NCBI RefSeq assembly: GCF_000698125.1
Contig: NZ_BAXA01000011.1
Location: 62,001-126,000, forward strand
Direction: 5' to 3'
DNA length: 64,000 nucleotides
Source: Geomicrobium sp. JCM 19038
Lineage (GTDB): Bacteria; Bacillota; Bacilli; Bacillales; Marinococcaceae
A program made the position numbers and the translations under genes. Below the pieces are notes generated by a model. The model saw only the letters and a list, made by a program, of their open reading frames with translations, ran no database searches and was not told the DNA's origin. Shown in pieces: positions 56,074-64,000 of this stretch (positions are counted from its first letter, which is position 1; each line of letters starts with the position of its first letter).

Positions 56074-57896
56074 AAACGCAATTAAAAGCACCATTTCAGC
56101 ATGATGTTTCTCATTTAGAAGACATGCTAAAAAAACATTCTGCTGCGGATCAACCGAAAGGAAAGAAGCCAAAAAACATCAATCAGACGTTATGGCAACT
56201 TTGGAAAACAATGCGCAAAGAACGACTTAAGCTCGTTATCGTGTTTTTACTCGTTGCAATGAGTGCACTACTTGCGTTAGCGGGACCATTTATCGTAGGA
56301 ATGAGCATTGATCGTTTCATCGCGACCGGGGAAGTTAATGGATTCGTATGGATGCTTGGGTTGTTACTAATCGTCTATCTGTTTCATTCACTCACCGTAT
56401 GGCTTCAACAATTTGTCATGATTGGCATTTCACAACGAACCGTTTATCGGTTGCGCTCTCAACTATTTGACCATCTATTGCAGTTGCCGATTCGATTTTT
56501 TGATCGCTCTGAACAAGGCGATCTCATGAGTCGAGTGAACAATGACATCGAGAACGTTAGCAATACGTTGAACTCATCGGTAATTCAAGTGTTTACGAGT
56601 GTGATTACACTTATTGGAATAGTCATTGTCATGCTTTACTTAAGTCCAATTTTAACGCTCGTTGCCATGCTAGTCGTTCCGATGATGTTCTTTGGTATTC
56701 GATGGATTACGAAACGAACGCGAGTGTTATTTAAAGAACAACAGTCTCATCTTGGCGAGCTGAATGGTTATAGTGAAGAGGCGATTTCCGCTCATTCAAT
56801 TACGAAAATGTTCTCACAAGAAGATCAAATGATTGAGCGGTTTCAAGAGAAAAATGCAACACTTAGGGAAACTGGATTTTGGGCGCAAGTGTATTCAGGT
56901 TGATTCCTAAGTTTATGAATGCGTTAAACAGCTTTAGTTTTGCGATTATCGCCTTAGCAGGTGGTGTGTTAGCTGTTAATGGCCTCGTCACTGTTGGTGT
57001 AATTGTTATTTTTGTAGAATATTCAAGGCAGTTTACACGTCCATTAAACGATCTTGCAAACCAATTTAACCTTGTATTGTCAGCGATTGCAGGAGCTGAG
57101 CGGGTATTTAGTGTGCTTGAAGAAGAGAAGGAACAAACAGACGAAAAGGATGCAAAAGTCATCGATTGGGAAGTCCAAGGAAATGTTCAATTTCAAAATG
57201 TATCGTTTTCTTATGATACAACGCCGACTATTCAAGATGTTACGTACCATGTAAATGCAGGGCAAACGGTGGCTCTTGTCGGTAAGACGGGAGCAGGGAA
57301 AACGACGATGATGAATTTGTTGACCCGATTTTATGAACTTGATGAAGGAGATCCTTCTTGATGGCATTTCCATTTCGACACTAACGAGAGACAGTTTACG
57401 AGAGAATATGGCAGTCGTTTTACAAGATCCATTTTTATTTCATGAGACGGTATTGGAAAATGTTCGCTACAGTGTACCAGAAGCAACAAGGGATGAGGTC
57501 ATTGAGGCATGCAAATTAGCCAATGCCCATCCGTTTATCCGTGAGTTGTCTCAAGGATATGACACGATGCTTGAAGATGGAAAAGGAATTAGCCAAGGCC
57601 AAAAACAATTGCTGTCCATCGCGAGAGCAATATTACGTAACCCTAAGTTATTGTTGCTTGATGAAGCCACAAGCAGTATTGATTCAGTAACAGAAATGCA
57701 TTTGCAACGGGCATTGGATACGTTGATGGAAGGAAGAACGAGCTTTGTTATTGCCCATCGACTCAACACTGTCAAAAATGCTGACCAATTGTTCATCTTT
57801 GATGACGGTACAATTGTTGAGCATGGAAGTCATGAAGAACTGATTGATCAACGTGGGGTGTATTATGAACTTCACACAGCCCAACAGTTTGATTGA
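56070..57896 (+). pseudogene. ABC exporter half-transporter 2, YheH/YfiC-like (two frameshifts)
   Basis: About 609 residues over three frames. An N-terminal extension PKGKKPKNINQTLWQLWKTM precedes six helices; breaks near 56900 (restores YSGLIPKFMNALNSF) and near 57355 (restores DEGEILLDGISIST) each need one base. The ATPase has Walker A GKTGAGKTT, signature ISQGQKQLLSIARAI and Walker B LLLDEATSSID, giving the functional catalytic site. It pairs with the previous half-transporter to export drugs or lipids. Confidence 0.85.
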
Positions 57897-57912
57897 AGGG
57901 GAGATCTCGGTG

Positions 57913-58869
57913 ATGAAGACTGTGATTGCAATTGATGGTGGCGGGACAAATACGATTGCGGTGCTCGTGCACGAGCAAAGGGTTGTTGCTTACACGAAAG
58001 TCGGGGGAACAAATCTTGCGAGCGTTGATACAAACAAAATCCAAGCGTTATTAAAGCAAGCGATGAACAACCTAGAAACACAGGCGGAACGAGCATTTTC
58101 AAGTGTTTCCGTCGTATTTGCCGGAATGTCTGGTGGTGGAAGGGCGACTGAACAGCTGCGCGTGAAACGATCATTACAACCATACGTAAGGGCAAATGCC
58201 AAAATCATCGTCGATAGCGATGTATTATCAGCATTGTATAGCGGAACATTCGGCGAACGAGGGGTCGTATCCATTGCTGGAACAGGTGCTGTCGTTTACG
58301 GGCTCAATGCTCGTGGCGAGTATGCGCGAGTGGGTGGATGGGGTTATTTGTTTGAAGATGCAGGCAGTGGGTTTGAACTTGGGCGTCAAGCAATTCTTCG
58401 AAGCATGCACAATGACGATCAAAATCGTACGCGTACTCGTCTCGATCAAGCAGTGCTTCAGCATTACGATGTGAAAAATATGCAAGCATTGATTCCTATC
58501 ATTTATGAGAATGGTAAAGAACGGGAGCGAATTGCTTCATTTAGCCCAGTGTTATCACAATTAGCAAGTGCAGGCGACCTTGAAGCTAGTGAGATCATTT
58601 CATACGCTCGTGTGAAACAAGTTGATGCAATTAAACAGGTGAAATCACAGTTGTTCCAACAAGACGAGACGTGTGTTGTTGTCCTTGCAGGTAGTGTTTA
58701 TCAAGAGCTGCATTTATGGAAACCATTCTTCGAAAAAAGCCTTGATTTAGTAAAAGTTACTCGCCCGAAGTACCAACCTATTGCTGGTGCAATTGTTGCT
58801 TGTGATCTTGCTATGCAGCAAATGCGTACAAAAGAAGCGTATGAAAAGTTGTTTGAAATGTTGCCATAA
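57913..58869 (+). CDS. BadF/BadG/BcrA/BcrD-family ATPase, N-acetylglucosamine-kinase-like
   Basis: 318 residues. Phosphate 1 motif AIDGGGTNTIAVLV, VVFAGMSGGGRATE, VDSDVLSALYSG, and phosphate 2 motif SIAGTGAVVYGLNARGEYARVGGWGYLFEDAGSGFELG define the actin-like ATPase fold as in GlcNAc kinase NagK. It might phosphorylate recycled amino sugars. The ATG 57913 follows GGGGAGATC; the frame is open from 57844. No sugar genes adjoin it. Confidence 0.8.
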   Translation: MKTVIAIDGGGTNTIAVLVHEQRVVAYTKVGGTNLASVDTNKIQALLKQAMNNLETQAERAFSSVSVVFAGMSGGGRATEQLRVKRSLQPYVRANAKIIVDSDVLSALYSGTFGERGVVSIAGTGAVVYGLNARGEYARVGGWGYLFEDAGSGFELGRQAILRSMHNDDQNRTRTRLDQAVLQHYDVKNMQALIPIIYENGKERERIASFSPVLSQLASAGDLEASEIISYARVKQVDAIKQVKSQLFQQDETCVVVLAGSVYQELHLWKPFFEKSLDLVKVTRPKYQPIAGAIVACDLAMQQMRTKEAYEKLFEMLP

Positions 58870-59047
58870 GACGTTTCCGTTCTATCACTAATGAAGTAGT
58901 GTTACACTTGCACCAAAGCAGTTCGTGGATTCGTTTTGATGAAATACCATTCCCGGGGAATAATTCTTTTGTACTGTTTCTTAACGTTTAGTTAAAAATC
59001 GATGTGAAAGTTAGCAATCGTGATGGAGAGTTCTGGAGGGTGTTATT

Positions 59048-59755
59048 GTGTTACAGCCTATGAAAGGTAAATTGGAGCGAGCGATATTTGTAGAACGTCC
59101 AAACCGATTTATAATTATGGCGAGACGTTCAAATGGGGAACACGTACGTGTACATCTTCCTGATCCCGGTAGGCTTCAAGGAATTTTAGAACCAGGTAGA
59201 GAGCTTTTTTTGCGTTTTCATGACAATCCAAACCGCAAAACGAACTGGTCGGCCGTTTTAGCGGAGCGAGAAGATCAACGTGGCTTTGTCGCGCTTGAGA
59301 CGACAAACGCGAATGCCCTTGCAAAGCTTGCTATCGAAAATCATAGGATCCCATCACTTGAGCCGTGGTCGATTGTTCGTCAAGAATATACGTATGGCGA
59401 CTCAAGATGGGATTTTCTTTTAGAAAACGGAAAAGAACAAGCTTTGTTAGAAGTCAAAAGTGTTACGTATGGTATTGACGGAACGGGTTACTTTCCCGAC
59501 GCAGTGACAAAGCGGGGCACAAAGCATGTTCAAGAGTTGCATCGAATTGCCAAGTCAACAAACTATAAAAGTATTGTATTATTCATTGCTCAACGAGACG
59601 ATCTTTCGTGTATTCGACCTGCTGAACACATTGATTCCCAATTTGCTAAAGCGTTGACTGAAGCACACGAAAATGTAACAATCATTGGTTTGAAAACGAG
59701 ACCAACAATAGATGGATATGAGGTTCTTGATGAACTACCAGTTTTATTTTCATAA
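59048..59755 (+). CDS. sfsA: Sugar fermentation stimulation protein SfsA
   Basis: 235 residues. ARRSNGEHVRVHLPDPGRL, WDFLLENGKEQALLEVKSVT (a nuclease-like E-x-K core), YFPDAVTKRGTKHVQEL, and VLFIAQRDDL are the SfsA signatures. SfsA has an OB domain plus an endonuclease-like fold; cellular role remains unsettled. The GTG start has GGAGGG upstream. The 180 bases before it (58870-59047) contain a short dyad ATTCCC-G-GGGAAT at 58949-58961 and no gene. Confidence 0.92.
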   Translation: MLQPMKGKLERAIFVERPNRFIIMARRSNGEHVRVHLPDPGRLQGILEPGRELFLRFHDNPNRKTNWSAVLAEREDQRGFVALETTNANALAKLAIENHRIPSLEPWSIVRQEYTYGDSRWDFLLENGKEQALLEVKSVTYGIDGTGYFPDAVTKRGTKHVQELHRIAKSTNYKSIVLFIAQRDDLSCIRPAEHIDSQFAKALTEAHENVTIIGLKTRPTIDGYEVLDELPVLFS

Positions 59756-59775
59756 GAAGGAAGTGAAGAAGACAA

Positions 59776-60311
59776 ATGACATTAGAGCAATGGTTTGAAA
59801 AGGGAATGTCAATCGAGCAATACGTAAGTGAAATGGAGAAAAATAAAGAACATCTACATTATATTTACGAGCAGTTTCAGCTGCCAAAGGGTAAAGGTCA
59901 GCTTGAGCGTAATCTTAGAGCAATTATCTTAACTGAAGATTGGTGCGGAGATGCGATGGTAAACGTGCCGATTCTTATGCATATTGCAGAGCATCACAAC
60001 ATCGAAGTACGTGTGTTATTGCGTGATGAGACTTGGAGTTAATGGATCAATACTTAACGAACGGTACAGCTCGCTCGATTCCGATCTTTATCTTTATCGA
60101 TGATGAAGGACATGAAGTTGCCAAGTGGGGACCAAGAGCACCAGAAGTACAAGAGCGCGTCAGTGATCTTATGAGCAAATTACCAGAGAAAACAGCTCCA
60201 AACTATGATGAAGAATTCAAAAAAGCAATCAAGTCAATGACGACGATGTATCGAGAAGACGAGCAAATTTGGTCAGACGTCTATCATAGCATTCAGTCAA
60301 CATTGCGATAA
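59776..60311 (+). pseudogene. Thioredoxin-family protein (frameshifted)
   Basis: Two frames give about 178 residues. LERNLRAIILTEDWCGDAMVNVPIL carries the thioredoxin-like WCGD site with only one of the two usual Cys, followed by ARSIPIFIFIDDEG and WGPRAPEVQE. A missing base near 60033 explains the break (RDEN-LELMDQYLTNG). Probable cytosolic thiol protein. It starts 20 bp after sfsA with GAAGGAAG upstream. Confidence 0.75.
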
Positions 60312-60343
60312 AAAACAGAGCGAATTATACTTCCTCGCTCTGC
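60309..60343 (-). terminator. Terminator of the yojF-bshB2 operon
   Basis: Arms CAGAGCGA and TCGCTCTG with an A6 run on the left (T6 on the - strand); the bshB2 stop codon lies in the loop. Confidence 0.75.
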
Positions 60344-60999
60344 TTGTAAGTCCAAAATGTTTCGTAACGAATCCATGCTTCAGGGTCAGTTGCACCTTCT
60401 TTGAGTTTTTGTTTCGTAATAGCGTCAACTTCGAGCGCTTGCGATCGGTGCGCGCGAATGGCTTCTTTCTTCATCTCTAGATATGGAGAGATGTCGAAGA
60501 CTACGTCAGGTTCACCGATATGTTGCTCAGCATCCGCCGTAATGGCTTTTGTTAGAAGTGTTGGTCTTTTAGAATGATCCATCATTTTGATTGCTTCGAC
60601 GACAGCTTCGCCGGTTGCATCATGGTCGGGGTGAATACTAAGGCCGGGATAGAACGTAATTATCGTTGTTGGTTGATGTTCTTCAATGACGTTAAGCAAG
60701 TGGTTAGCCACTGTACTCGTTAGTTCAAATTCTAACGTTTTGTCACGATAGCCAAGGTGAATAAATTGATCAACGCCCATGATACTTAAGGCATCTTCCA
60801 GTTCTTTTTTTCGGATGTGTGGCAACGTCTCACGATTGGCAATCGGGGGCATTCCGAAGTTCCTGCCCATTTCACCGAGTGTTAAAGAGACTGCGCTAAC
60901 ATACGCGTCTTTTGTACGTTTATAGTGTTGAACCGTTCCGGCAGCTGAAAAAGTTTCATCATCAGGGTGCGGAAAAATTAGCATTACGTGTTCTGTCAT
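60325..60999 (-). CDS. bshB2: Bacillithiol biosynthesis deacetylase BshB2
   Basis: 224 residues. The PIG-L/LmbE zinc motif FPHPDDETFSAAGT near the N-terminus and IHPDHDATGEAV supply metal and catalytic residues; GEMGRNFGMPPIANRETL is typical of BshB2. It deacetylates GlcNAc-malate in bacillithiol synthesis (partly redundant with BshB1). Immediately upstream is a YojF-like gene, as in the yojF-yojG pair of Bacillus subtilis. Confidence 0.93.
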   Translation of the reverse strand: MTEHVMLIFPHPDDETFSAAGTVQHYKRTKDAYVSAVSLTLGEMGRNFGMPPIANRETLPHIRKKELEDALSIMGVDQFIHLGYRDKTLEFELTSTVANHLLNVIEEHQPTTIITFYPGLSIHPDHDATGEAVVEAIKMMDHSKRPTLLTKAITADAEQHIGEPDVVFDISPYLEMKKEAIRAHRSQALEVDAITKQKLKEGATDPEAWIRYETFWTYKQSEEV

Positions 61000-61014
61000 C
61001 GTTTTTTCACGTCC

Positions 61015-61355
61015 TTACTCAAATGGTGTTGTGCTAAGTTGTAAAGCGATTTGCATTTTGCCATCATCGTCAAATCCATACATTAAAAGTGCTTCAGTAA
61101 AAGTATAATCACTGTGCGTCAAGCCATCCGCATAAAGCCATCCATCGCTCGTTTTTAAGCCGACGCGAAATGGAGAATCTCCAGTTACTTTCCCTTCAAT
61201 TAACTTTGCTTTTGCATTTCGAACAAAGCCAGAAGCTGCTTTACCATACGATATGCAGCATAAGCGCCGTTCGTCATTTCAAAATGTACGTAGATTTCAT
61301 GATTAAAGTACTGTGATAAGTTTTCTTGAAGTTCGTCTTTGTTTATCTCAATCAT
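61015..61355 (-). pseudogene. YojF/DUF1806 protein (frameshifted)
   Basis: A frame starting at 61353-61355 (AAAGGATGA upstream) reads IEINKDELQENLSQYFNHEIY and HFEMTNGAYAAYR. One missing base near 61240 then continues with GKAASGFVRNAKAKL, FRVGLKTSDGWLYADGL, YTFTEALLMYGFDDDGK to TAA at 61015, giving about 113 residues. This is the DUF1806 partner found directly upstream of bshB2 in Bacillus. The stop lies 16 bp before bshB2. Precise role unknown. Confidence 0.8.
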
Positions 61356-61467
61356 CGTCTCATCCTTTCTCTTAATTTAGTGTAGCGTCTTTCTCTCTTT
61401 ATGGAAAAGAATTTGCATAGGTCTGACGTCTATTTCATATAGTGTACCCAAGCCAAACGGAACGTAG

Positions 61468-62394
61468 GTGAAGATGGTTGTAAGACCTGCACGTTTACAA
61501 GCGAATGATACGGTTGGTATTGTCAGCTTAGGAAGTCCACTCGATCCGAATATTATAAATGAACGTATTCTCTATTTAGAAAGTCTTGGCTTTAATGTTC
61601 TTGTTGGAGAAAGTGTTTTTCGTTATACTGGTTTTTTATCTGGCAGTGATGAAGAACGTGCGAATGACTTCATGCGTATGATTGTTAATGAGCAAGTAAA
61701 GTGGATTTTGCCAGTTCGAGGTGGCGTCGGGGTAGCGGGGATCTTGCGGTACTTAGATTGGGATTTGATTCGTCAGAACCCTAAAATCGTAACGGGCTAT
61801 AGCGACATTAGCGTACTGCTTAACGCGCTTTATCAGTTTGCCGACTTAGAAACGCTTCACTCCCTTATGTTAATTGATTTTAAATTGTCGACACCGGCGT
61901 TTAATTTCAATCAATTGTTCCGAGCAATTTCAAACACTCAAGTGCCCTACACAATTGAAAACCCTAGACGTATGCTTCGGTATTCGATTGTTCCTGGTGT
62001 TGCTGAAGGGGAAATTGTTGGAGGGAATCTTACGTCGATCATTGGTACGCTTGCTACACCCTATGAAATTGATACAGCTGGAAAGTTATTCTTTATTGAA
62101 GAAGTGAATGAACCAGTCCATCGTGTATATCGACAATTGCTTCACTTAGAGGAAGCTGGGAAGTTCGACGATTGCGCTGGTGTGTTAATCGGACGATGTA
62201 CGAACTGTCAAACATCATACGGCGTGAATTATGAACAGTTATTAGAAGAATTCTTCTCATCAATTGGAAAACCGACGCTTGCGAATATCGCCTCAGGACA
62301 TGGGCAATATAAGACGACAATTCCAATAGGTGCAGAAGCGATTATGGACAGCGAGAACGATGTTATTGAAACGATAAATCCAGTCGTTATCTAG
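61468..62394 (+). CDS. S66 LD-carboxypeptidase
   Basis: 308 residues. The nucleophile Ser is in TGYSDISVLLNAL; RGGVGVAGILRYLDW precedes it; GGNLTSIIGTLATPYEID, FIEEVNEPVHRVYRQLLHL and the histidine near IASGHGQYKTTIPIG complete the triad. Cleaves LD-tetrapeptide bonds in peptidoglycan recycling, like YkfA/LdcA. GTG 61468 has CGGA seven bases upstream; ATG 61474 is an alternative. A second, frameshifted S66 member lies at 14530. Confidence 0.9.
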   Translation: MKMVVRPARLQANDTVGIVSLGSPLDPNIINERILYLESLGFNVLVGESVFRYTGFLSGSDEERANDFMRMIVNEQVKWILPVRGGVGVAGILRYLDWDLIRQNPKIVTGYSDISVLLNALYQFADLETLHSLMLIDFKLSTPAFNFNQLFRAISNTQVPYTIENPRRMLRYSIVPGVAEGEIVGGNLTSIIGTLATPYEIDTAGKLFFIEEVNEPVHRVYRQLLHLEEAGKFDDCAGVLIGRCTNCQTSYGVNYEQLLEEFFSSIGKPTLANIASGHGQYKTTIPIGAEAIMDSENDVIETINPVVI

Positions 62395-62425
62395 TTTTTG
62401 GCACAAAATCTTTTTATACACCCTC

Positions 62426-62454
62426 TTGCTATTAAGATTTTACCGTGCTATACT
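62426..62454 (+). promoter_or_regulatory. Sigma-A promoter of the second cold-shock gene
   Basis: TTGCTA, 17-bp spacer, TATACT. It leaves a leader of about 160 nt before ATG 62622, which holds no other gene. Confidence 0.65.
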
Positions 62455-62621
62455 CAGTTTGTCGAAAGTGATTGAATGTACGGTGTATTATTTTTTTCGG
62501 CCTCTGCTATACAGTTTAGGACGCAAAAAGGTTCACCATCTTTTCAATTATTTTACACTAATTTTTTTGTTCAAGAAGGAACGTACCTTTTTGAACCGCC
62601 TATTCAAAGGAGGCCACAAGC

Positions 62622-62819
62622 ATGACTGGTAAAGTAAAATGGTTTAACGCTGAAAAAGGTTTCGGTTTTATCGAGCGTGAAGACGGAGACGACGTATTCG
62701 TACACTTCTCTGCGATCCAAGCAGAAGGTTTCAAGACTCTTGAAGAAGGTCAAGACGTTGAATTTGAAATCGTTGAAGGCGACCGCGGACCACAAGCTGC
62801 TAACGTAGTAGGTCTTTAA
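62622..62819 (+). CDS. csp: Cold-shock protein (CspB family)
   Basis: 65 residues, complete cold-shock domain: KGFGFIE (RNP1), VFVHF (RNP2), GPQAANV end. Strong AAGGAGG site, long leader, hairpin after the stop. Paralogue of the gene at 10909, about 75 percent identical by eye. It lies 206 bp before the cshA helicase, a typical cold-adaptation partner. Confidence 0.96.
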   Translation: MTGKVKWFNAEKGFGFIEREDGDDVFVHFSAIQAEGFKTLEEGQDVEFEIVEGDRGPQAANVVGL

Positions 62820-62844
62820 GAAGAGCTGAATACTCAGGAATAGA

Positions 62845-62880
62845 GGGGTATATTCCATATGGAATATACTCCTTTCTATT
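62845..62880 (+). terminator. Terminator after the second cold-shock gene
   Basis: Arms GGGTATATTCC and GGAATATACTCC with ATAT loop and a TTTC tail. Confidence 0.7.
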
Positions 62881-63025
62881 GTGCAAAAGTGAGCTAGACT
62901 TAGGTTTAGTGGAATTATCGTGATTAGGTTCGTTCCGTTTTTGGGATTGGAAGTCTTCGAGCGCTTTTGCATCATACATTCCTTAGAAGAAATAGAGAAA
63001 AGAGATGTAAAGGAGCATTTTTTGA

Positions 63026-64000
63026 ATGAAGTTTAATGAGTTAGATTTACCTCTCGAGTTACTCGAGAGCATTGAAAAAATGGGTTTCGAAGAAGCGACC
63101 CCAATCCAAGAACAAGTATTACCAGTAGCACGTGAAGGTCATGATGTTATTGGTCAAGCACAAACAGGTACAGGAAAAACAACGGCATTCGGTCTTCCAA
63201 TGTTAGAGAAGATTGACATGGATAACCCGAACGTCCAAGCGCTCGTTTTAGCACCAACTCGCGAATTAGCAGTACAAGTTGCTGATGAATTGACACGTTT
63301 AGGACGTAACAAAAAGGTTAAAACCGTTGCAGTTTACGGTGGAGCTGACATCAGTCGCCAAATTCGTGAATTAAAATCACGCCCACAAATTGTCGTAGCG
63401 ACGCCTGGACGTTACATGGACCATACACGTCGTCGTACAATTCGTCCTGCTTCAATTGAGACAGTTGTCCTGGATGAGGCGGATGAAATGCTTAGCATGG
63501 GATTCGTCGAAGACATTGAAGCGATTCTTGAAGAGGTTCCAGATGAGCGTCAAACGTTGCTATTCTCAGCGACAATGCCAACTCGTCTTAAGAAAGTCTC
63601 TGATCGCTTTATGAAGGATCCTAAAACGGTTTCGGTTAAAGCGAAGACGTTAACGGTTGATAACATCGAGCAATTTGCGGTAAAAGTACCAGAAAAGCAC
63701 AAATTACTTGCTCTTACTCGTATTATTGAGCTTGAAGATCCAGAGCTTGCGATCATTTTCGGGCGTACAAAGCGTCGTGTTGATGAATTATCAGAAGCTC
63801 TTGAGCATCAAGGCTATGCAGCTGCGGGAATCCACGGTGACTTAAAGCAAGCGCAGCGTACGAACGTTTTGCGTCGCTTTAAGCAAGGATCAGTGAAATT
63901 CCTCGTTGCAACAGACGTTGCAGCTCGTGGAATTGACGTATCAGGTGTTAGTCACGTCTTTAACTTTGATATTCCTCAAGAATCCGAAAGCTATGTTCAC
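63026..64000 (+). CDS. cshA: DEAD-box RNA helicase CshA (3' end cut by window edge)
   Basis: The first 325 residues are present and open to the window end. Q motif [11 protein letters not shown], motif [11 protein letters not shown], Ia [53 protein letters not shown] are intact. CshA is the main cold-adaptation RNA helicase and degradosome partner of Bacillus. The ATG follows AAAGGAG. Its neighbour upstream is a cold-shock gene. Confidence 0.92.
   Translation, partial: MKFNELDLPLELLESIEKMGFEEATPIQEQVLPVAREGHDVIGQAQTGTGKTTAFGLPMLEKIDMDNPNVQALVLAPTRELAVQVADELTRLGRNKKVKTVAVYGGADISRQIRELKSRPQIVVATPGRYMDHTRRRTIRPASIETVVLDEADEMLSMGFVEDIEAILEEVPDERQTLLFSATMPTRLKKVSDRFMKDPKTVSVKAKTLTVDNIEQFAVKVPEKHKLLALTRIIELEDPELAIIFGRTKRRVDELSEALEHQGYAAAGIHGDLKQAQRTNVLRRFKQGSVKFLVATDVAARGIDVSGVSHVFNFDIPQESESYVH

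Noticed and set aside
1-64000. tRNA, rRNA, transposase, integrase or phage structural genes
   Set aside because: None could be supported by sequence in this window.

Overview
The window looks like chromosomal DNA from a moderately AT-rich, Gram-positive member of the Bacillaceae. The support is purine-rich ribosome binding sites, sigma-A promoters with Bacillus spacing, and Bacillus-type families: bacillithiol deacetylase BshB2 with a YojF-like partner, Rap-like TPR protein, UvsE, CshA, PadR with a permease-prefix partner, and lipoproteins with long acidic linkers. Many proteins are acidic, which hints at a halophile or alkaliphile. The genus cannot be fixed from sequence alone. No rRNA, tRNA, CRISPR array, transposase or prophage was seen.

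A dominant property is about 24 frame breaks in 19 genes. Most are explained by one missing base, often in a short homopolymer. They affect housekeeping-type genes (alanine dehydrogenase, CydD, UvsE, ABC exporters) that otherwise keep all their motifs. I read most of them as sequencing or assembly errors rather than decay, and I give each gene its full reconstructed span.

Layout: 1-8.3 kb holds a DinB protein, a broken nucleotidyltransferase, small membrane proteins, a TetR/small-exporter pair with matched operators, a GntR-ABC (Ytr-like) operon, and a TetR-controlled DrrAB-type exporter. 8.3-19.9 kb is a patchwork of small genes: lipoprotein, P-loop kinase, cold-shock protein, nucleotidyltransferase, Dus, a 21-bp minisatellite, RidA, S66 peptidase, GNATs, MerR, VOC, and a surface-protein remnant. 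19.9-26.4 kb carries CydDC and a DauR-like regulator divergent from a polysaccharide-deacetylase-family protein plus cytosine deaminase. 26.5-34.3 kb carries an HhH lipoprotein, a peptide-binding lipoprotein, a MetNIQ-type importer, a Rap-like protein with a convergent exported mini-peptide, a hydrolase and a reductase.

34.4-44.8 kb is the most interesting region. It appears to be a sigma-54 regulon: two -24/-12 promoters, each with the same palindromic upstream site (TTATGCA-N4-TGCATAA) about 52-53 bp upstream of the GG, flanking the gene for a CBS-PAS-AAA+ activator. The promoters drive an NhaC-type transporter and a five-gene operon (class III aminotransferase, C45 acyltransferase/hydrolase, aldehyde dehydrogenase, GNAT-nitrilase fusion, alanine dehydrogenase). 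The gene set suggests uptake and breakdown of an amide of an omega-amino acid or amine, with amino groups passing through alanine.

44.9-64 kb holds a PadR unit with a perfect operator, an iron alcohol dehydrogenase, a lipoprotein, SelO, a Z1-domain ATPase beside UvsE, an orphan PaaD-like protein, a NUDIX hydrolase, a two-gene ABC exporter, a BadF-type kinase, SfsA, a thioredoxin-like protein, YojF-BshB2, a second S66 peptidase, a second cold-shock gene and the start of the RNA helicase CshA.
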